DNA of 64,000 bases from positions 488,904 through 552,903 of the forward strand of contig QAOA01002431.1 in assembly GCA_003255065.1 (NCBI GenBank), read 5' to 3'. Source of the stretch: Cercis canadensis (taxonomy: Eukaryota > Streptophyta > Magnoliopsida > Fabales > Fabaceae). Each line of letters begins with the position of its first letter. The first letter of the stretch is position 1. The position numbers and the translations under genes were made by a program. The notes beneath the pieces are model-generated. The model was not told the DNA's origin and searched no databases. It was given only the letters and a program-made list of their open reading frames with translations. Shown in pieces: positions 31,552 to 45,545 of this stretch.

Positions 31552-32981
31552 CCTCATCGAAGGGATCTTGTGCCATGTGGAATACCAAATTAAGAGCTAC
31601 GTGATTTTTCCACTTCCGTTTTCATTTATATTTTCAATCTCACAATATTGCGTGTGGACAATAAAACCCAAGATTACATTTTGCGTATATAATCGGACCT
31701 ATATATAGACTATATTGATAGATCATGTTGAAATCACTGGCTCACCCAGGGTGAATGCCACTATGATCTTTTATAGCACGTTATTTTTTGAAGAAAAAAA
31801 AAAAACAGAAATATATATATATATATACACTCATAACTTTGTATTTGTACTGCATCTTTAAGCTTATACGTATTCTTGTCTTATTCTTCCTCATGAATTA
31901 AAAACCGAAGCTGCAATGAGCAGCGATGCGTTTTGTTTTACTTTATGTCTCGTTGAGAGGAGTTATGTCCATCGCAGGATTAAGAACTACATGAACCTTT
32001 TGATTTGTTTAATTAATTCGGGATGTTAGAACACTATACTTACCTGATCTCATACATAGCTTAGAGAAGGTGTTGAGTGCTTATTTTAAGAAGGTGTTTA
32101 ATATACTGTAACGCTAGATATATACCCAAGAAGGTATTGAGTACTTATTGATAATCCATGTGACCATGCGTAACTCATCACAAGTCATGACCTCTAGTTT
32201 TTTCTTTGTTGAGAGAATGACCTTTTGAAACTTAACCAAACACTTTTATAAACCTTTTTNCCTCATCGAAGGGATCTTGTGCCATGTGGAATACCAAATT
32301 AAGAGCTGCTATACTCGTCCGCCACGTGATTTTTCCACTTCCGTTTTCATTTATATTTTCAATCTCACAATATTGCGTGTGGACAATAAAACCCAAGATT
32401 ACATTTTGCGTATATAATCGGACCTCTATATAGACTATATTGATAGATCATGTTGAAATCACTGGCTCACCCAGGGTGAATGCCACGGTGATCTTTTATA
32501 GCACGTTATTTTTTGAAGAAAAAAAAAACATATATATATATATATACACTCATAACTTTGTATTTGTACTGCATCTTTAAGCTTATACGTATTCTTGTCT
32601 TATTCTTCCTCATGAATTAAAAACCGAAGCTGCAATGAGCAGCGATGCGTTTTGTTTTACTTTATGTCTCGTTGAGAGGAGTTATGTCCATCGCAGGATT
32701 ACGAACTACATGAACCTTTTGATTTGTTTAATTAATTTGGGATGTTAGAACACTTTACTTACCTGATCTCATACATAGCTTAGAGAAGGTGTTGAGTGCT
32801 TATTTTAAGAAGGTGTTTAATAGTATACTGTAACGCTAGATATATACCCAAGAAGGTATTGAGTACTTATTGATAATCCATGTGACCATGCGTAACTCAT
32901 CACAAGTCATGACCTCTAGTTTTTTCTTTGTTGAGAGAATGACCTTTTGAAACTTAACCAAACACTTTTATAAACCTTTTT
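31552..32981. repeat. ~710-bp near-identical duplication across an N (probable false duplication of two haplotypes)
   Basis: 31552-32259 and 32261-32981 begin with the same CCTCATCGAAGGGATCTTGT and match to the end. Differences are allele-like: a ~16-bp indel near 31599/32308, single-base changes (for example CCACTATGATC versus CCACGGTGATC), and AT-repeat length. They are separated by one N at 32260. Confidence 0.85.
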
Positions 32982-34402
32982 TTTAACTTTATTTAGATTA
33001 TTTCTCAGGCTCAGCAGCTTATTTTCCTGATTTTGAGCATGGAACTTTGCAAGTAATCAATTCCGTGGTGCTTTAAGTTTGAAAAGGTCCAGAATATTAA
33101 GCAATAGTGTACGATATGCAGTTGCAAAAAGAGATTTAATTGTGTAACAATTTAATAAGAGATATTATATATATATATATATAATATTATTATTGAACTT
33201 CCAATAAGAAATGTCAGCACCGCCATGTCATGATACTAACTAGCAGATGCGCCTCTAAATTCAATTCATATCTTTCAAAATTTGACAAATATAGCACACC
33301 TCGCAATTGCATGCCACCTTGTTTTCCCTTCATTAGAACATATACATATATTTGGATTTCTAGTTCCCCTACTTAAATTTATCACACTGTAAATTTCACC
33401 AAACGGCAACAACAAAACAGCACTTAATGATTATAAATAAACCCTAAGATAAAAAAAAAAAAAAATCATAAAAAATGATTCAATCATTATCATTTTATTA
33501 AAATATCCGGCAAAATACGACCATGGATATGTTTTAATTGATGAGTTGCACCTTGAGTGATGAGGATATATATGAACAAAGCAAATCCTAAAAATAGAGT
33601 GAAGAGGCAAGAAGGCCTTTTAATTTAATCATTTGTTGTACTTTTGCTACCTTTCCAATGGTATTGTGACATACATGGGATAGGAGGGTCCCTTGTGAAG
33701 GGTGGTGAGGATGCAAAATTGAAGAGTGAAGAACAAAAGGACGAGAGGGCTTCACGAGAAAGGAAGAGCTTCTCTGGCTTGGGGCATTAGATAAGGTTGT
33801 ACTCCAAGTTGTGTACTTTGTAAATTTTTGTCTTCTTCAGTTCTTCGCTGTTCACGGTTACTGCTTGGATTAATTGTTGTTCATAGTGACATGACATGTA
33901 CTAATAATAGTCTATCATATGGATTCATCTCAATGGCCTATTTGTACTCTATATTTAGGGTGTTTTCTGTTGTGATTATTTGAAAACAAGGTCGTCTATT
34001 GCGTTCTTACTTTGTTTCTTTTTGTACATTCTTACTTTAGTTTAAACAAATCTAAATTATGACAACCTAGTTAATGAATATGTACTGGTATCCTAAATGG
34101 GATTAGTGTTATGCACTTGTGTTGCCTACACAATCTTGAGTCAGTTTTTACTTGTCTTTGACTAATGCATCATTTAAATCTAAAAAATGTACGACAGTTA
34201 ATTATGATATAAAATATACTTTATCAAAAAGTAGATACTAGATAGATCACATAGAATGATAATTTTGATTACCAATTTAAGGTTGGAGTTAAGTCTAAAT
34301 ATCTATCAGTTTTTTATTTTTATTTTTGGTCTATAAATATCTTACAATTAAATTTAGCTTTAATAGATAAACTGGAATTATCTAGTTTTTTTATAATTCT
34401 GA

Positions 34403-34463
34403 GTTTAATTTTTTTAACAGTTATTTCATTTANGTTTAAATTTTTTAACAGTTATTTCATTTA
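34403..34463. repeat. 30-bp duplication across an N (likely assembly artefact)
   Basis: GTTTAA followed by T-rich sequence and AACAGTTATTTCATTTA occurs before and after the N at 34433. Confidence 0.75.
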
Positions 34464-34691
34464 TTCTAAAACTACCACAGTTGATTCGAGCCTTTAAGAT
34501 CTAGTATGTCTGTTTTATTGGCTGTGGTGTTATTATTGACAATTTAAATATATGAAAATTTCTTAAAAAAAGATATATAAATCTACATTGTAATATAAAT
34601 ATTTTATTTTTGGCAGAATAAAAAATGCTAGCACATATATATCTATGGGCAACTAAATTGCATTCGCGATAATTCAAATGTAGGGATTTAT

Positions 34692-34724
<33 letters not shown>

Positions 34725-35517
34725 TTTTGAGAGAAGATGTAGGGATATACACATGTTTTATCTTTATTTGTTTTTAAGGTCATTATGCATCTCAGCTAGC
34801 AAAACTCTTATGAAGCTACTCTTTACAAACTTTCAATCCTGAATTTGAAATAACAATAGAATAGAGGTACTATTTGTATATTACAGTATACAAATTCAAT
34901 TAAAGAGATCATAAAAGTGGAGAGGGCGAGAGAGATGACAATTAGAGTTGTTGTTGAATATAATAAACTAAACTGGGGGGTATCAGAATTTGTAATAGCT
35001 TCTAATTGGGTTCAGCCAAATTTTATAGTGAGTGGTAACTGGCTAAATAAAATGCCTAGGTGGGGCCCACAAGAGATTATCCAAAATACTCAATTATTGT
35101 TAACCAATGACTATTAAACTGTTAATGAAACATGATTAATTATTACTAACATATAATTATTTTTTGGTTTTTTAGAGAAAAAGAAAAAGTAAAAGTAAAA
35201 TAATTCCCCGTCTGTCTCCAAGTTCTAGGTAAGTAGTGTCAAATGCCCGAGTGGAACGCCTAGAAAAACCGACCACAGCAATTGAGAAATTCCAAAACCA
35301 AACAGCCGACCGCTTTTCTATTTTCCTCTTCTCTTTCAGTGCAAGAGAGACACATAGAAACAAGAGGCACAGTGCTGCTGTTGAATCCATCAAAGTTCAT
35401 AGATTTTTGTTGAATTTAGTACTCAATTTTATACATTTTTGTTTTCGTCATTGAGTGTAGAAAGAAAAAGGCTCTAACTTTCACAAGGGGAACATTGGTC
35501 CTCAGAGTGAGAGGGGA

Positions 35518-38500
35518 ATGCAGAGGCGTAAATGGATTCCATTGGTCCTGCTCAGGAAGGTGCTAACTGCAGCCATATGCTCCATAGCTTTTCTGGCTCT
35601 CTTCTCTGTCCACGTACACGTAGTCCCTTCATCCAAGGATGGCAAGTTCAATGACAAGATCCATACGGTTTGTTTTATTTCCTATCTATTTCTCTGTCTT
35701 CGTCTTTCCCTTCTTCTTCATTTTCCAGCAAACATTTAGGGTTCTTATTGCTATTTTGGGCTTTTCAAATTTCTGCAAATTTCCGTGATCTCCCGGAACT
35801 GTTTTATTCTGTACAAGTTTGTATTTTTAATTATTCTTTTCCTTTATTTTTTTTTAATGCGTTTTCGATTCTGAGAACTATCCAACTGTCTACTGCTACT
35901 TACAGTTTTTTGTTGACTTGAAGAAGATTGCCATTAACGGCTACAAATTTAGCAAGTGGGGACTTTCTCCACTTTGTTTTATACTTATATATGTAGGCGT
36001 TTATCGGAATTTATTTCGGGAAAGTCTGATAATTTCGGTTGATCACTCAGTGATTGAAATTCTCTTTTTTTTTTTGACAGTCTCATGATACTCAAAGCTG
36101 GACACGCGAGCTCGTTCCGCCCCATTTATCCAAAGCTCCACTTCCTACTCCTAAGGTTTTTTGCTTCCTATCAATGCTAGTTAATAATTGATTTGGTGAT
36201 CTGGTCTATTTGGATGATGAGAATGTGAAATAGGAACTGAATTTAATATGTTCAATCATATGGATCCCTGGGCAGAAATCCTGAAAAGAAAAAAGAGAGC
36301 GATTTCTGTAACAATGAGCTACTTAGCTTATATGAGTGAGTTGCTTGTTTTTTAGAAAACCTGCCTAACTGCAACTATATATTTTATTTTTAAAAAATTT
36401 CTTTCTGCTCCTATTCCCTCATCAACCAAGTGGGGAATTTATTATTACTTTTATTGTTATACTTCAATTGGTTCTGCTCATTGCTAATGTTTATTAATCT
36501 CATCCAATTGTATAATTGCATGACTTAAACTTATTGTTACTTTTAGTGCCTGTCAAGATATGAGCTTGAGTCATAGCTTAAGGCATGTGTGTGTGTGTGT
36601 AATTTATGCAAAGCAGTCACGCATCTTTCATATTTTCACTCCTTTAGAAATCTCAGTTGAATTCTTCAAAAGGGGATTTGGATTATGAGAAGCTGTGGAA
36701 GCCTCCATCAAATCGTGGGTTTCTGCCCTGTATAGAGCCTACTTCTAATTACACAAGTAAGGAACACATATAAATTTATCTTGTGAGTTGTTAATATAAA
36801 TTCTTTGGATACCTAAGTCAAGTTCTAAATAATTATCCAGCTCCTGGCGAGTCGCAAGGTTACCTTCTAGTTCATACAAATGGCGGGCTCAACCAAATGC
36901 GTGCTGGGGTCTGATCTCTCTCTCTCTCTCTCTCTCTGTGCATGCACACACGTGTATGCATATGCAAATCTTTAGTGTCAATGTCAGTAGATTCCATGTT
37001 GAATTTTTATCCTGCTTACTTGATTGTTCTGAGAAGTAGAAAGTCCTCTATGTTGAGTTTGATTGCTAAAATGTTCTACAGACACATGTTACATTAAAAC
37101 ACATATTCTAGAATTTAGACAAGACCATTAAATATTGCATTGGTCAATTTTAGGTGTCCTTTTTTCATGGTATTGTTAGAAGCTGAAAATTTGTTCCCTT
37201 TACTACAGATATGTGATATGGTAGCTGTAGCTCGTATCATAAATGCCACTCTTGTAATTCCTGAACTTGACAAAAGGTCATTTTGGCAAGACACTAGGTA
37301 ATTTTTAATTTTATATTAGAGTAATGTATTTTCTGTTATGACTTCTCTCCCTGCCTCAGATTTTACTTGATTTGATTCTATAGTATTTCTTTTTTATTTG
37401 CAGCAATTTCTCTGATGTTTTTGATGAAGAGCATTTTATAAATTCTTTAGCTAATGATGTAAAAATTACGAAGAAGCTTCCCAAGGACCTGGTTAATTCT
37501 ACCAGAATAGTGAAGCACTTCAGAAGCTGGTCTGGTATGGATTACTACGAGAATGAGATTGCTGATTTGTGGGAAGATTACCAAGTATGCAACTGTTGGT
37601 ATATACATTTCTATTTAATTATTACAGTTATATACGTTATTTTGTTTTCTAACATATTGTGTAATTATCTAATTATGGATAACCTTGTTAGGTTATTCGA
37701 GCTGCCAAGTCTGATTCCCGCTTAGCAAACAACAACCTACCTCCAGATATTCAGAAGCTTCGCTGCCGTGCTTGTTATGAAGCTCTTCGTTTCTCTCCTC
37801 GCATTGAACAAATGGGAAAAGTATATAAGGAGATTCTAATCTTATTGGCTTCTTTGTTTGCTATATCCTACTTGATCCATATATTACAGATGGTTTTTTA
37901 TTCTTCAATTTTGATATTTAAATTTTTTGGGTCCTTGTAGTTGTTGGTGGAGAGGATGAGGTCATTTGGTCCTTATATTGCATTGCATTTGCGCTTTGAG
38001 AAGGATATGCTTGCATTTAGTGGGTGCACTCATGATTTATCTACAGCTGAAGCTGATGAGCTAAGGATGATTAGGTATGGGTGCCTTGAAATGATTAGTT
38101 GACTGTCATGTCCTTTCTCAGTTTGATTTTTGACACTTACTATGTACCAAACTTGTAGAGAGAACACTTCACATTGGAAAGTAAAGGAAATTGATCCCAA
38201 AGAACAGAGATCCAAAGGGTTTTGCCCCTTAACTCCGAAGGAAGTTGGAATTTTTCTTACTGCTCTTGGATACCCATCAAAGACTCCAATATATATTGCT
38301 GCTGGGGAGATATATGGGGGTGAATCCCATATGGCTGAACTGCAATCCCGCTATCCATTGTTAATGAGCAAGGTAAGGAATTGCATCGCTGTGTTGGTGT
38401 ATGTTGGTGGTTGATGTTCCTTTTAACTGAATCTTTTTTTTTATTATTTTCTATGAAGTTTGATAAAACCTTAGTATTTTCAATCTCCCATAAGGATTGA

Positions 38501-40562
38501 ATAGAAAATTGCAAATATCTAAATTGATATGTATGATGTTGAGATAATAAATTTGGAGGTATTTATAGGACATGCTAACTCCCCTACACCTTTTTTAGTC
38601 AAAAAGGGAGCAGTGTCAAAACAGTAAGATGTCTGGAGATAAATGACCCATTCTACAAGAAAGCAAGTAAAAGTCCTACTATAACACCATAATTCAAATG
38701 CATGGGAAAGCATCACATCATAAACCAGAAGCCATGTTGAAGACTAAAAACTAACTCTTGTTTTAATTAAACTATATATGCCAAGATTATATGGCAAGAT
38801 GTCTAAATTGTTAGGTTTTAGGAGAAAACTATTTCTAGAAAAACCTACAGGCCAGGATATCACTGTAGAGCACTAGGGTTGAGCTGGATTATATAATGGA
38901 TGAAACAGTAAAAGTTAGCATATATTTTCTGTTGTTGCTGTCTAGTTTTGCTTCAGTAGGTTCTCTCGATTCAACATTGAACTTAAAAGTATTTTTTTGT
39001 AATAGCCACACTCTGGATCTGCCTTAGAGCTCTCGTACATAGTGATGAGTTCAAGCCTGGATAAAATAAAAACACTATCTTTCTTACCTGATATGGAATC
39101 ATAGATCAGAGAATTCTCTCTTTCAAGCTTCCTTACTGGCAGAAGAGTTAGCAAAGGTACCGGAAACTACTGAACAATTAAGGCCTCCCATGTATCAGTT
39201 CAAAGATCCCCGAATTCTAATTATGGTTTCTTAAGCCCCCTTTAACTTTCTTTTTTCCCTTCTCCCTGGTGGGTGGGTCTTCTCTCAAATTTGCACACAA
39301 TAATAGTTTAATGAAAGAAAAACTATGTGTTTTATTAAGTTAACCTTTGTTGTTCTGGGCAAGGAGTAGTAGCAGCTGAGCTAATAACGCATCGCTAACC
39401 TGTTGTTTAACCTACTTGTGATTAATTTCAGGAAAAGTTGGCATCCATTGAGGAGCTTGAACCTTTTTTAAATCATGCATCGCAAATGGCTGCTCTGGAC
39501 TATATTGTATCTATTGAAAGTGATGTATTTATCCCTTCTTATTCTGGAAACATGGCAAGGGCTGTTGAAGGTCATCGCCGTTTTCTTGGAAGTGGGAGAA
39601 CAATATCTCCAGACAGGCAAGGGAATTTATTTTCCAAAGTAGAACAAGTTTGACATAATTTTTATTCCATCAACCCTTTCCTAATTTATCCATTACTGAG
39701 CCGTTCTGTTTGTGGTCTCTTCTTTTTAACCAGGAAAGCTCTTGTTCGTTTGTTTGATAAACTGGATCTGGGAACAATGACTGAGGGGAAAAATCTATCA
39801 AATAAGATTATTGATCTCCACAGAAGACGGTATGGGATTGTAAAAGCCTAAGTGTATATATGTTAAGTAATTTTATGGATGCGAGATATATATATAAATG
39901 GTTTTTTATGTTAGATAGCTTGAGGTTGCTTGTATGCTTTTTAGAAGTGATTGTTCTACACCTCTTCTTTTGTGTAATCATGTCATAATCTCACATATCA
40001 ACATAATCATTATTCCCGAAACTTTTCCTCTCTATAGGCCATTAGTAATCCAGGTCATTTCATTTTCATTGAATGAATTTGACCGCAATGGGCCTAAGAC
40101 ACCAGGTATATCTATTTTGACTTCTGTTTATGACAAGATGAAATTTAGATCTTAGCTTCATAGGTAGAGGGGTAGTCAATCACCACTGGCTGCGGGTTTA
40201 GACCAGTGATGGGTGGGGTTGTTAGCCATGTCTTCTTTGGGGAATTGTCATGGCTGTCAGTACATGACATGAAGGTTTTGGGAGGTTTTTCATAGTATGA
40301 CATGTTGAAAAATCTGTATTTAAATTTTCTCAAGTTTAATAATATACTGATGGCAGAGCCAAACTCTGGTTATTCATTTGATTTTGATTAGTTATGTGTG
40401 TTTTGCAGGCTTGGCTCCCCCAGGAAGAGAAAAGGGCCAATTTCTGGAACGAAGGGCATGGATAGATTTCGCTCGGAAGAAGCCTTTTATGCAAATCCTT
40501 TACCTGATTGTTTATGTCGGATAGAATCACCACGTCTGAATGCCTCTCAAGTTCTTAGGTAG
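35518..40562 (+). CDS. O-fucosyltransferase family protein (type II Golgi glycosyltransferase)
   Basis: Plant GDP-fucose O-fucosyltransferase-like (PF10250) protein, expected in the Golgi; the acceptor is unknown. Exons: 35518-35667, 36081-36155, 36648-36756, 36841-36908, 37209-37297, 37404-37584, 37692-37820, 37941-38074, 38159-38372, 39432-39616, 39734-39829, 40409-40562; 1584 nt, 527 residues. A hydrophobic signal anchor spans about residues 13-36 after a basic MQRRK start. Family blocks: [20 protein letters not shown] (donor-binding HxNGG...R), [46 protein letters not shown], and [20 protein letters not shown]. The C-terminus [20 protein letters not shown]...[17 protein letters not shown] tail is typical. 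Intron 10 starts with GC instead of GT. Resembles the Arabidopsis At1g22460 type; which member exactly is not certain. Confidence 0.94.
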
Positions 40563-41928
40563 ATGAATCAGATACTGCACAACTTTTGCGTGCTCATGTG
40601 CAGCTTTGGAAGTCATGCTAGAGTATTAAGGACACACGGTGGCAGAGTGTATATATCGATAGCCTTGTTAGAATTAGCCTTTTTCTTTTTGAATGAAGAA
40701 AAATTACAAAAAAAAAGAAAGAAGGAAACCCCAGAGTTGGGGTTTGATATACAAGATCATAGATGGGGATGACAAGCTCAAGCTGTTGAGTTGGAGAGTA
40801 GGAAGGGGCTTTGGGAAGATGGGATTCATTCATTCAATCAACAGGTTTTATTTATAGACAAGTCGGTCAGCTTTTAGAGATGGCCACGGGACTCATTCAC
40901 AATTTCACACTCCATAATGTAATGTAATTCTACTTTCTCAGAGATTCTACAGAATACCATATTTCTTTCTTACTCCTTTCCGAGACAATGCGAGATATCT
41001 TTCACTTTTCTCTCTCTGGCCTATGTTTTATTCCCCTTACCTCTCCTGTAATTCTACTTATGTTCTCTCTGGAACTTCATCCATTTCTTAGGAAAGAAGT
41101 TTGGTTATGTTCTTAGAAAACAGAATCTTTCTTTCAATTCTAATAAGGTTCATTTTGTTTCGGGGAACCAAAGTTGCTGGGAACTACCCCCCAAAACAGG
41201 AAAAAAAAAAAATAAACACGTACCAAAAACGAAAGGTTACAATCTTGAGAGGCTTTATATTACACCAAGTAAAAAAAGCACCAGAGGAGAGATAATCAAC
41301 CATATCATAATTTCAGTTGCGTAAATCTGAAGCTTCAACTGGTACCAGGTTCTCGCAACTTGGCATTATTTGGCAACATGACTTGGTCTGTCATGACTGT
41401 GCTTGCAGCTTGCATTGCATGGATCAACTATTTTCAGGTGGTTCTTCGTACTTAATCAATATTATTGGCTAAGAACCTTTGTTCTTGTTTGAGATTATCA
41501 CAAGCCCGTTCTGCAGCTTTACTGTTTTATGGCTTGGCAACCATTCATGCAAAGTCTGCATAGGGATGGAAACAAATTAGATGTGTTTTTGAGGATTTTG
41601 ATTTTTTTTTAACAACCGTTAGATTTTATTAAAGACAAGCTGCTAGAAAGCATAGGACCTAGACATAGTACACCAAAACATTAAGTGGAAGAATTGGGTC
41701 GGTTCTCCCGAATCGGGTCACTTGTTTTTGGATTGGGTCAGAATAAGATAATAGAATAGCAAGGAAATCTCGGGAGATAGGATAATGCATATCATTAACC
41801 CACTAGTACTCTCCACGTAACTTAAAAGCTTCAATTCCAGTACACGCATTTCGATTTTGCATGCGTCTCTATTCACTTGAGTGTTCCAATTTCTTCTCGC
41901 AGAGTCAGAGACAGGGAAGAAGATAATT
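40563..41928. other. Intergenic region between O-fucosyltransferase and TL29 genes
   Basis: Probably the 3' UTR of the first gene, then AT-rich sequence and the TL29 promoter and leader (about 41800-41928). No other gene is seen. Confidence 0.5.
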
Positions 41929-44900
41929 ATGGCAATGGGTGTCTCTTTCCTCTCAACTTTCCCTTCTTTGCTTCCTCTTGTTCGTGACCCATCAACCACT
42001 ACAAATGCTGCTGCCACCAGATACCCCTCTCCTGCAGTAAGTTTGCTATTATCATTTCCTTGTGTGAAAAATATAATGTAGTTACAATTCTTGCTTTACC
42101 AAGTGCCGTGAGTTCACTAGACTGCTTTACCAAGTGCCGTGAGTTCACTAGACTGTTTCTTTGCTAATTTTATCACATTATTCATGGAAAATGGGTTAGG
42201 ATTGAATCATAAAACGTTGCGCTTTCTTGCTGTCAAGCTTAGCGTTTAAGAAAACCATTTAACTCGTACTATTGCTTACTGATCATAATCTTTGTTCTAT
42301 GTGTTATTAGGCACCTATTTGCTGTAATAAAATCGAAATCGATGTTGCTGATGAAGATCGGTTTCATCGGCGAGACATTCTTAAATGCTTTGGTGCGACA
42401 ATTGGCCTGGTAAGACCGATCCTTTGTTTTTGTATTCCATCCTTGAAGAGTAGAGGAAACAATCTTGAGGAAATGTAACTTGCAGTTGAAGTGGTACAAG
42501 TTTTAGGAAATGCAACATGACACCGCCTTCTTTCTCTGTCCCAAAACTAACAGAAAATGTAAAAGCCCTTCTGAGAATATACCGAACTAATGCAAATGGA
42601 ATCATGTTCAAGGACCGCAGAGGAGAGAAGCTATCAAATTCATGTTTTTCTAAGGGCGTTCTACGTTGTACAATTGCACATTTTCTAATCAACCCATCCA
42701 CAAGAATTGATTCATCTGAAGTTGTGTTATATTTGCCAAACATATTTCTGGTCTTGGGATCATCTTGCTTGTGCATTTCTTTTCTCATTTGTTTCTTTTC
42801 ATTTCTCTTTCTTTGAAGAGGTTAACCAAATTTTCTTTGCTTGATCAGCTTTGATGTCCAAAGCAACAGTACCTAAAATACAATTAAATTTTAACTCAAA
42901 GCTGAACTGTCTTTTCTCCTCAATTTGTGCTCAACACTTGAGTTTTTTTAACATGTAACACATATATGGTTCTTTACAGGTATATAAAATATATAGAATT
43001 AGTGGATAAGTTGATGTGATGATTAGTTCCTGTCAGTTGTATCTCTCTGTAGGAATTGATAGGAAGCTCTGGATCATTTGTTGGAATGGCTAATGCTGCA
43101 GATTTGATACAACGTAGACAGCGTTCTGAATTTCTTTGTAAGTTCTTTTAGGTCTACATTTTCATGTTAATCATGTCAAAGTCCACCGAACTACCTACTC
43201 ACTCGAGTTCAAATTTTCTAATGTTACAGCCAATGTTAAGGGAACATTTTATACAGCCATAAAGGTATACCACCTGACTTTTATCCATAATTAAAATTGT
43301 CTGTTTGTAAACTATAGATAATATGTAACTCTCCTTACATGTATGTCCTTATTCATCCAGAAAATAGAACTCCAAGGTAGATATCATCTGTTTTTAACAT
43401 CTGGATTTTTTTCAGGGAAATACTGATCTTATTCCATCCATACTAACATTGGCGCTAAATGATGCTTTAACTTATGATAAGGTGAGAAACACACACACAC
43501 ACTGAGAGTAGTCATCAATCTTGTAAAGGAAATACTGATTGGCATCTTATTAAGTTTGTAGGCAACAAAATCAGGTGGCCCGAATGGATCTATACGGTTC
43601 AGGTACTTCTTTCCCTTTTGCATTAGCTTAATATGATGTTTATACACAATTAGTCTGCTAGAGTTTACATATTCTGTGACTAATTATTATAACTGTGTCC
43701 AAAATTCAAAATTTTCCAGCCTTTTTGGCCTTTTATCTTTGGTGCAAGGATGAGAAAGGCTTTTAAATTCAGGATGTTGTCCTTACTTGTTTGTTAGTCT
43801 ATCTTAAATTTCAGCTTTTGTAATTAGTTCCCACGCAGTGGAGTTTTCCTCTTTCTCTACTAAACAATTAGGATTTCACATTTCTTTTTGCTCAATGATA
43901 AATCATAATCCTTTTCTCCTTTTGTTTTCCTTCCTGAAGCTCAGAAATAAGTAGACCTGAAAATAAGGGGCTTTCTGCTGCCTTGAATTTATTAGAGGAA
44001 GCAAAAAAGGAGATAGATTCATATTCCAAGGGTGGACCAATTTCTTTTGCAGATCTCATTCAGTATGCAGGTTACACATTTTAATATCATTATGTTGAAA
44101 CTTGAAAGTTATGAATAATGTATCTTACACACGAATACATGTATGTTGATTATGTCTATGCTGAATAAGGAAGGTCATATATAAGGTTAGTTACCCTGAT
44201 TATTGCCTTCATTTTTTGCAGCACAAAGTGCTGCCAAGGCTACATTTTTAGCTTCTGCCATTCGCAAATGTGGTGGAAACGAGGAGAAAGGGAACTTATT
44301 ATACACTGCATACGGATCAAATGGGCAGGTTTGCTTCTTAACTTGTGTTCTGCCGCAAATTCTGCCTAATATGAATAATCAGCCATATTGTAATGGAATT
44401 ATAAAAAAATAAAAAAATAAAAAAAACACCATCTAGGTCACTCTGTAATAATTTTCCCTATACTACTTAAGTCTCCACTGAACAATTTTTATTGTGGTTT
44501 CAGTGGAGCTTGTTCGATAAACAATTTGGTAGGACAGATGCTCAAGACCCAGATCCAGAGGGGAGAGTTCCCATATGGGAGAAAGCAAGTGTCAAGGAAA
44601 TGAAAGATAAGTTTTCAGCTGTAGGCTTTGGTCCTCGCCAGGTACATCTTCATGTCATTTGACCACTATCTCTGCTAACTAAAATAAGGAAAGGCATCCA
44701 CTATCAAAGCCGTTACTTATGCCCTGAGAAGAATATTGTAATCCTGGTCTTTATGCTGCAAAAAGTACAGTTTAGCCTGACGTGTAGACATTTTTTCCTC
44801 TTTCTTATGGCTCTAAAATGATGAAATAAGATCACGAACTGTTTCAACGAAGAAAGTCATGAACAAAGCCAACCACTAGTTATTTGGATCATGGAATTCT

Positions 44901-45545
44901 TGAAGTAAAACTCTGGTGATTATGCTTTAGAAAGCAGTATCATATTTGCCTTCTATATTCTAACTCAGTCATGTAGAAGTGAGAAGATAAACATGGAAAC
45001 ATTTACATTACTAACAAATTTATTGGCTTTTCTCAGCCCCGCTTAACACCTTCTTTTATTTTGGGCAGCTGGCTGTTCTGTCTGCATTCTTAGGTCCCGA
45101 TCAGACCGCAACAGAGACTTTACTGGCCACTGATCCAGATGTTTCTCCATGGGTTCAGAAATACCAAAGGAGCCGAGAAACAGTGTCTCAGACTGATTAT
45201 GAGGTAAGTCTCTCTTTACATCCAACGGCAGCGAAATGGTTACTGAAATATGCTAACATCTCTAACCCTTTAATCTTTATCGCAATCATGATTGGCACCA
45301 TCGCCAATATAACTACCATAACCATCTGCCATATATGAAGCTCTAGGTCCTTGTCCCGTTTGCATGCTTTTTTGACGGCATCGTTTGGCTTGGGAACTGA
45401 TTATTACCCATTTTTGTTTCCTTTACTTTTTCAGGTTGATCTGATAACCACTCTTACGAAAGTAAGTACCTTGGGCCAACAAATCAATTATGAGGCATAT
45501 ACATATCCAGTCCCAAAAATCGACGTTACCAAACTCAAATTCTAG
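41929..45545 (+). CDS. APX4: Thylakoid lumenal 29 kDa protein, ascorbate-peroxidase-like (TL29/APX4)
   Basis: Peroxidase-fold protein of the thylakoid lumen associated with photosystem II; the Arabidopsis protein is known not to bind heme or act as a peroxidase. Exons: 41929-42036, 42311-42409, 43053-43137, 43230-43264, 43416-43481, 43562-43602, 43940-44070, 44222-44328, 44504-44641, 45069-45203, 45435-45545; 1056 nt, 351 residues. The N-terminus is a Ser/Thr/Ala-rich stroma transit peptide; a twin-arginine motif HRRDILKCFG then leads into a hydrophobic stretch ending GMANA, fitting Tat-dependent import with cleavage after ANA. The mature part keeps peroxidase-like blocks (FADLIQYAAQSAAKATFLAS, VLSAFLGPDQ). 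First ATG taken; a second in-frame ATG lies two codons later. Confidence 0.95.
42093..42154 (+). repeat. Perfect 31-bp tandem duplication in TL29 intron 1
   Basis: GCTTTACCAAGTGCCGTGAG plus eleven more bases occurs twice back to back, 42093-42123 and 42124-42154, without differences. Confidence 0.95.

Larger units (their letters stand above)
31103..35517. other. Gene-poor region upstream of the O-fucosyltransferase gene
   Basis: No gene recognised. AT microsatellites lie at about 31811-31827, 32530-32547, 33165-33184 and 34696-34722. Includes a ~710-bp assembly duplication. 35200-35517 is probably the leader of the following gene. Confidence 0.5.

Noticed and set aside
33600..33760. Possible microRNA precursor around ATGGGATAGGAGGGTCCC
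   Set aside because: Superficial similarity to miR482-type sequence, but no matching arm that would form a hairpin was found nearby.
40163..40220. Stretch with a possible tRNA-like look (GGTAGTC, GGGTTTAGACC)
   Set aside because: No complete cloverleaf or A and B box pairing; it lies in an intron of the O-fucosyltransferase gene.
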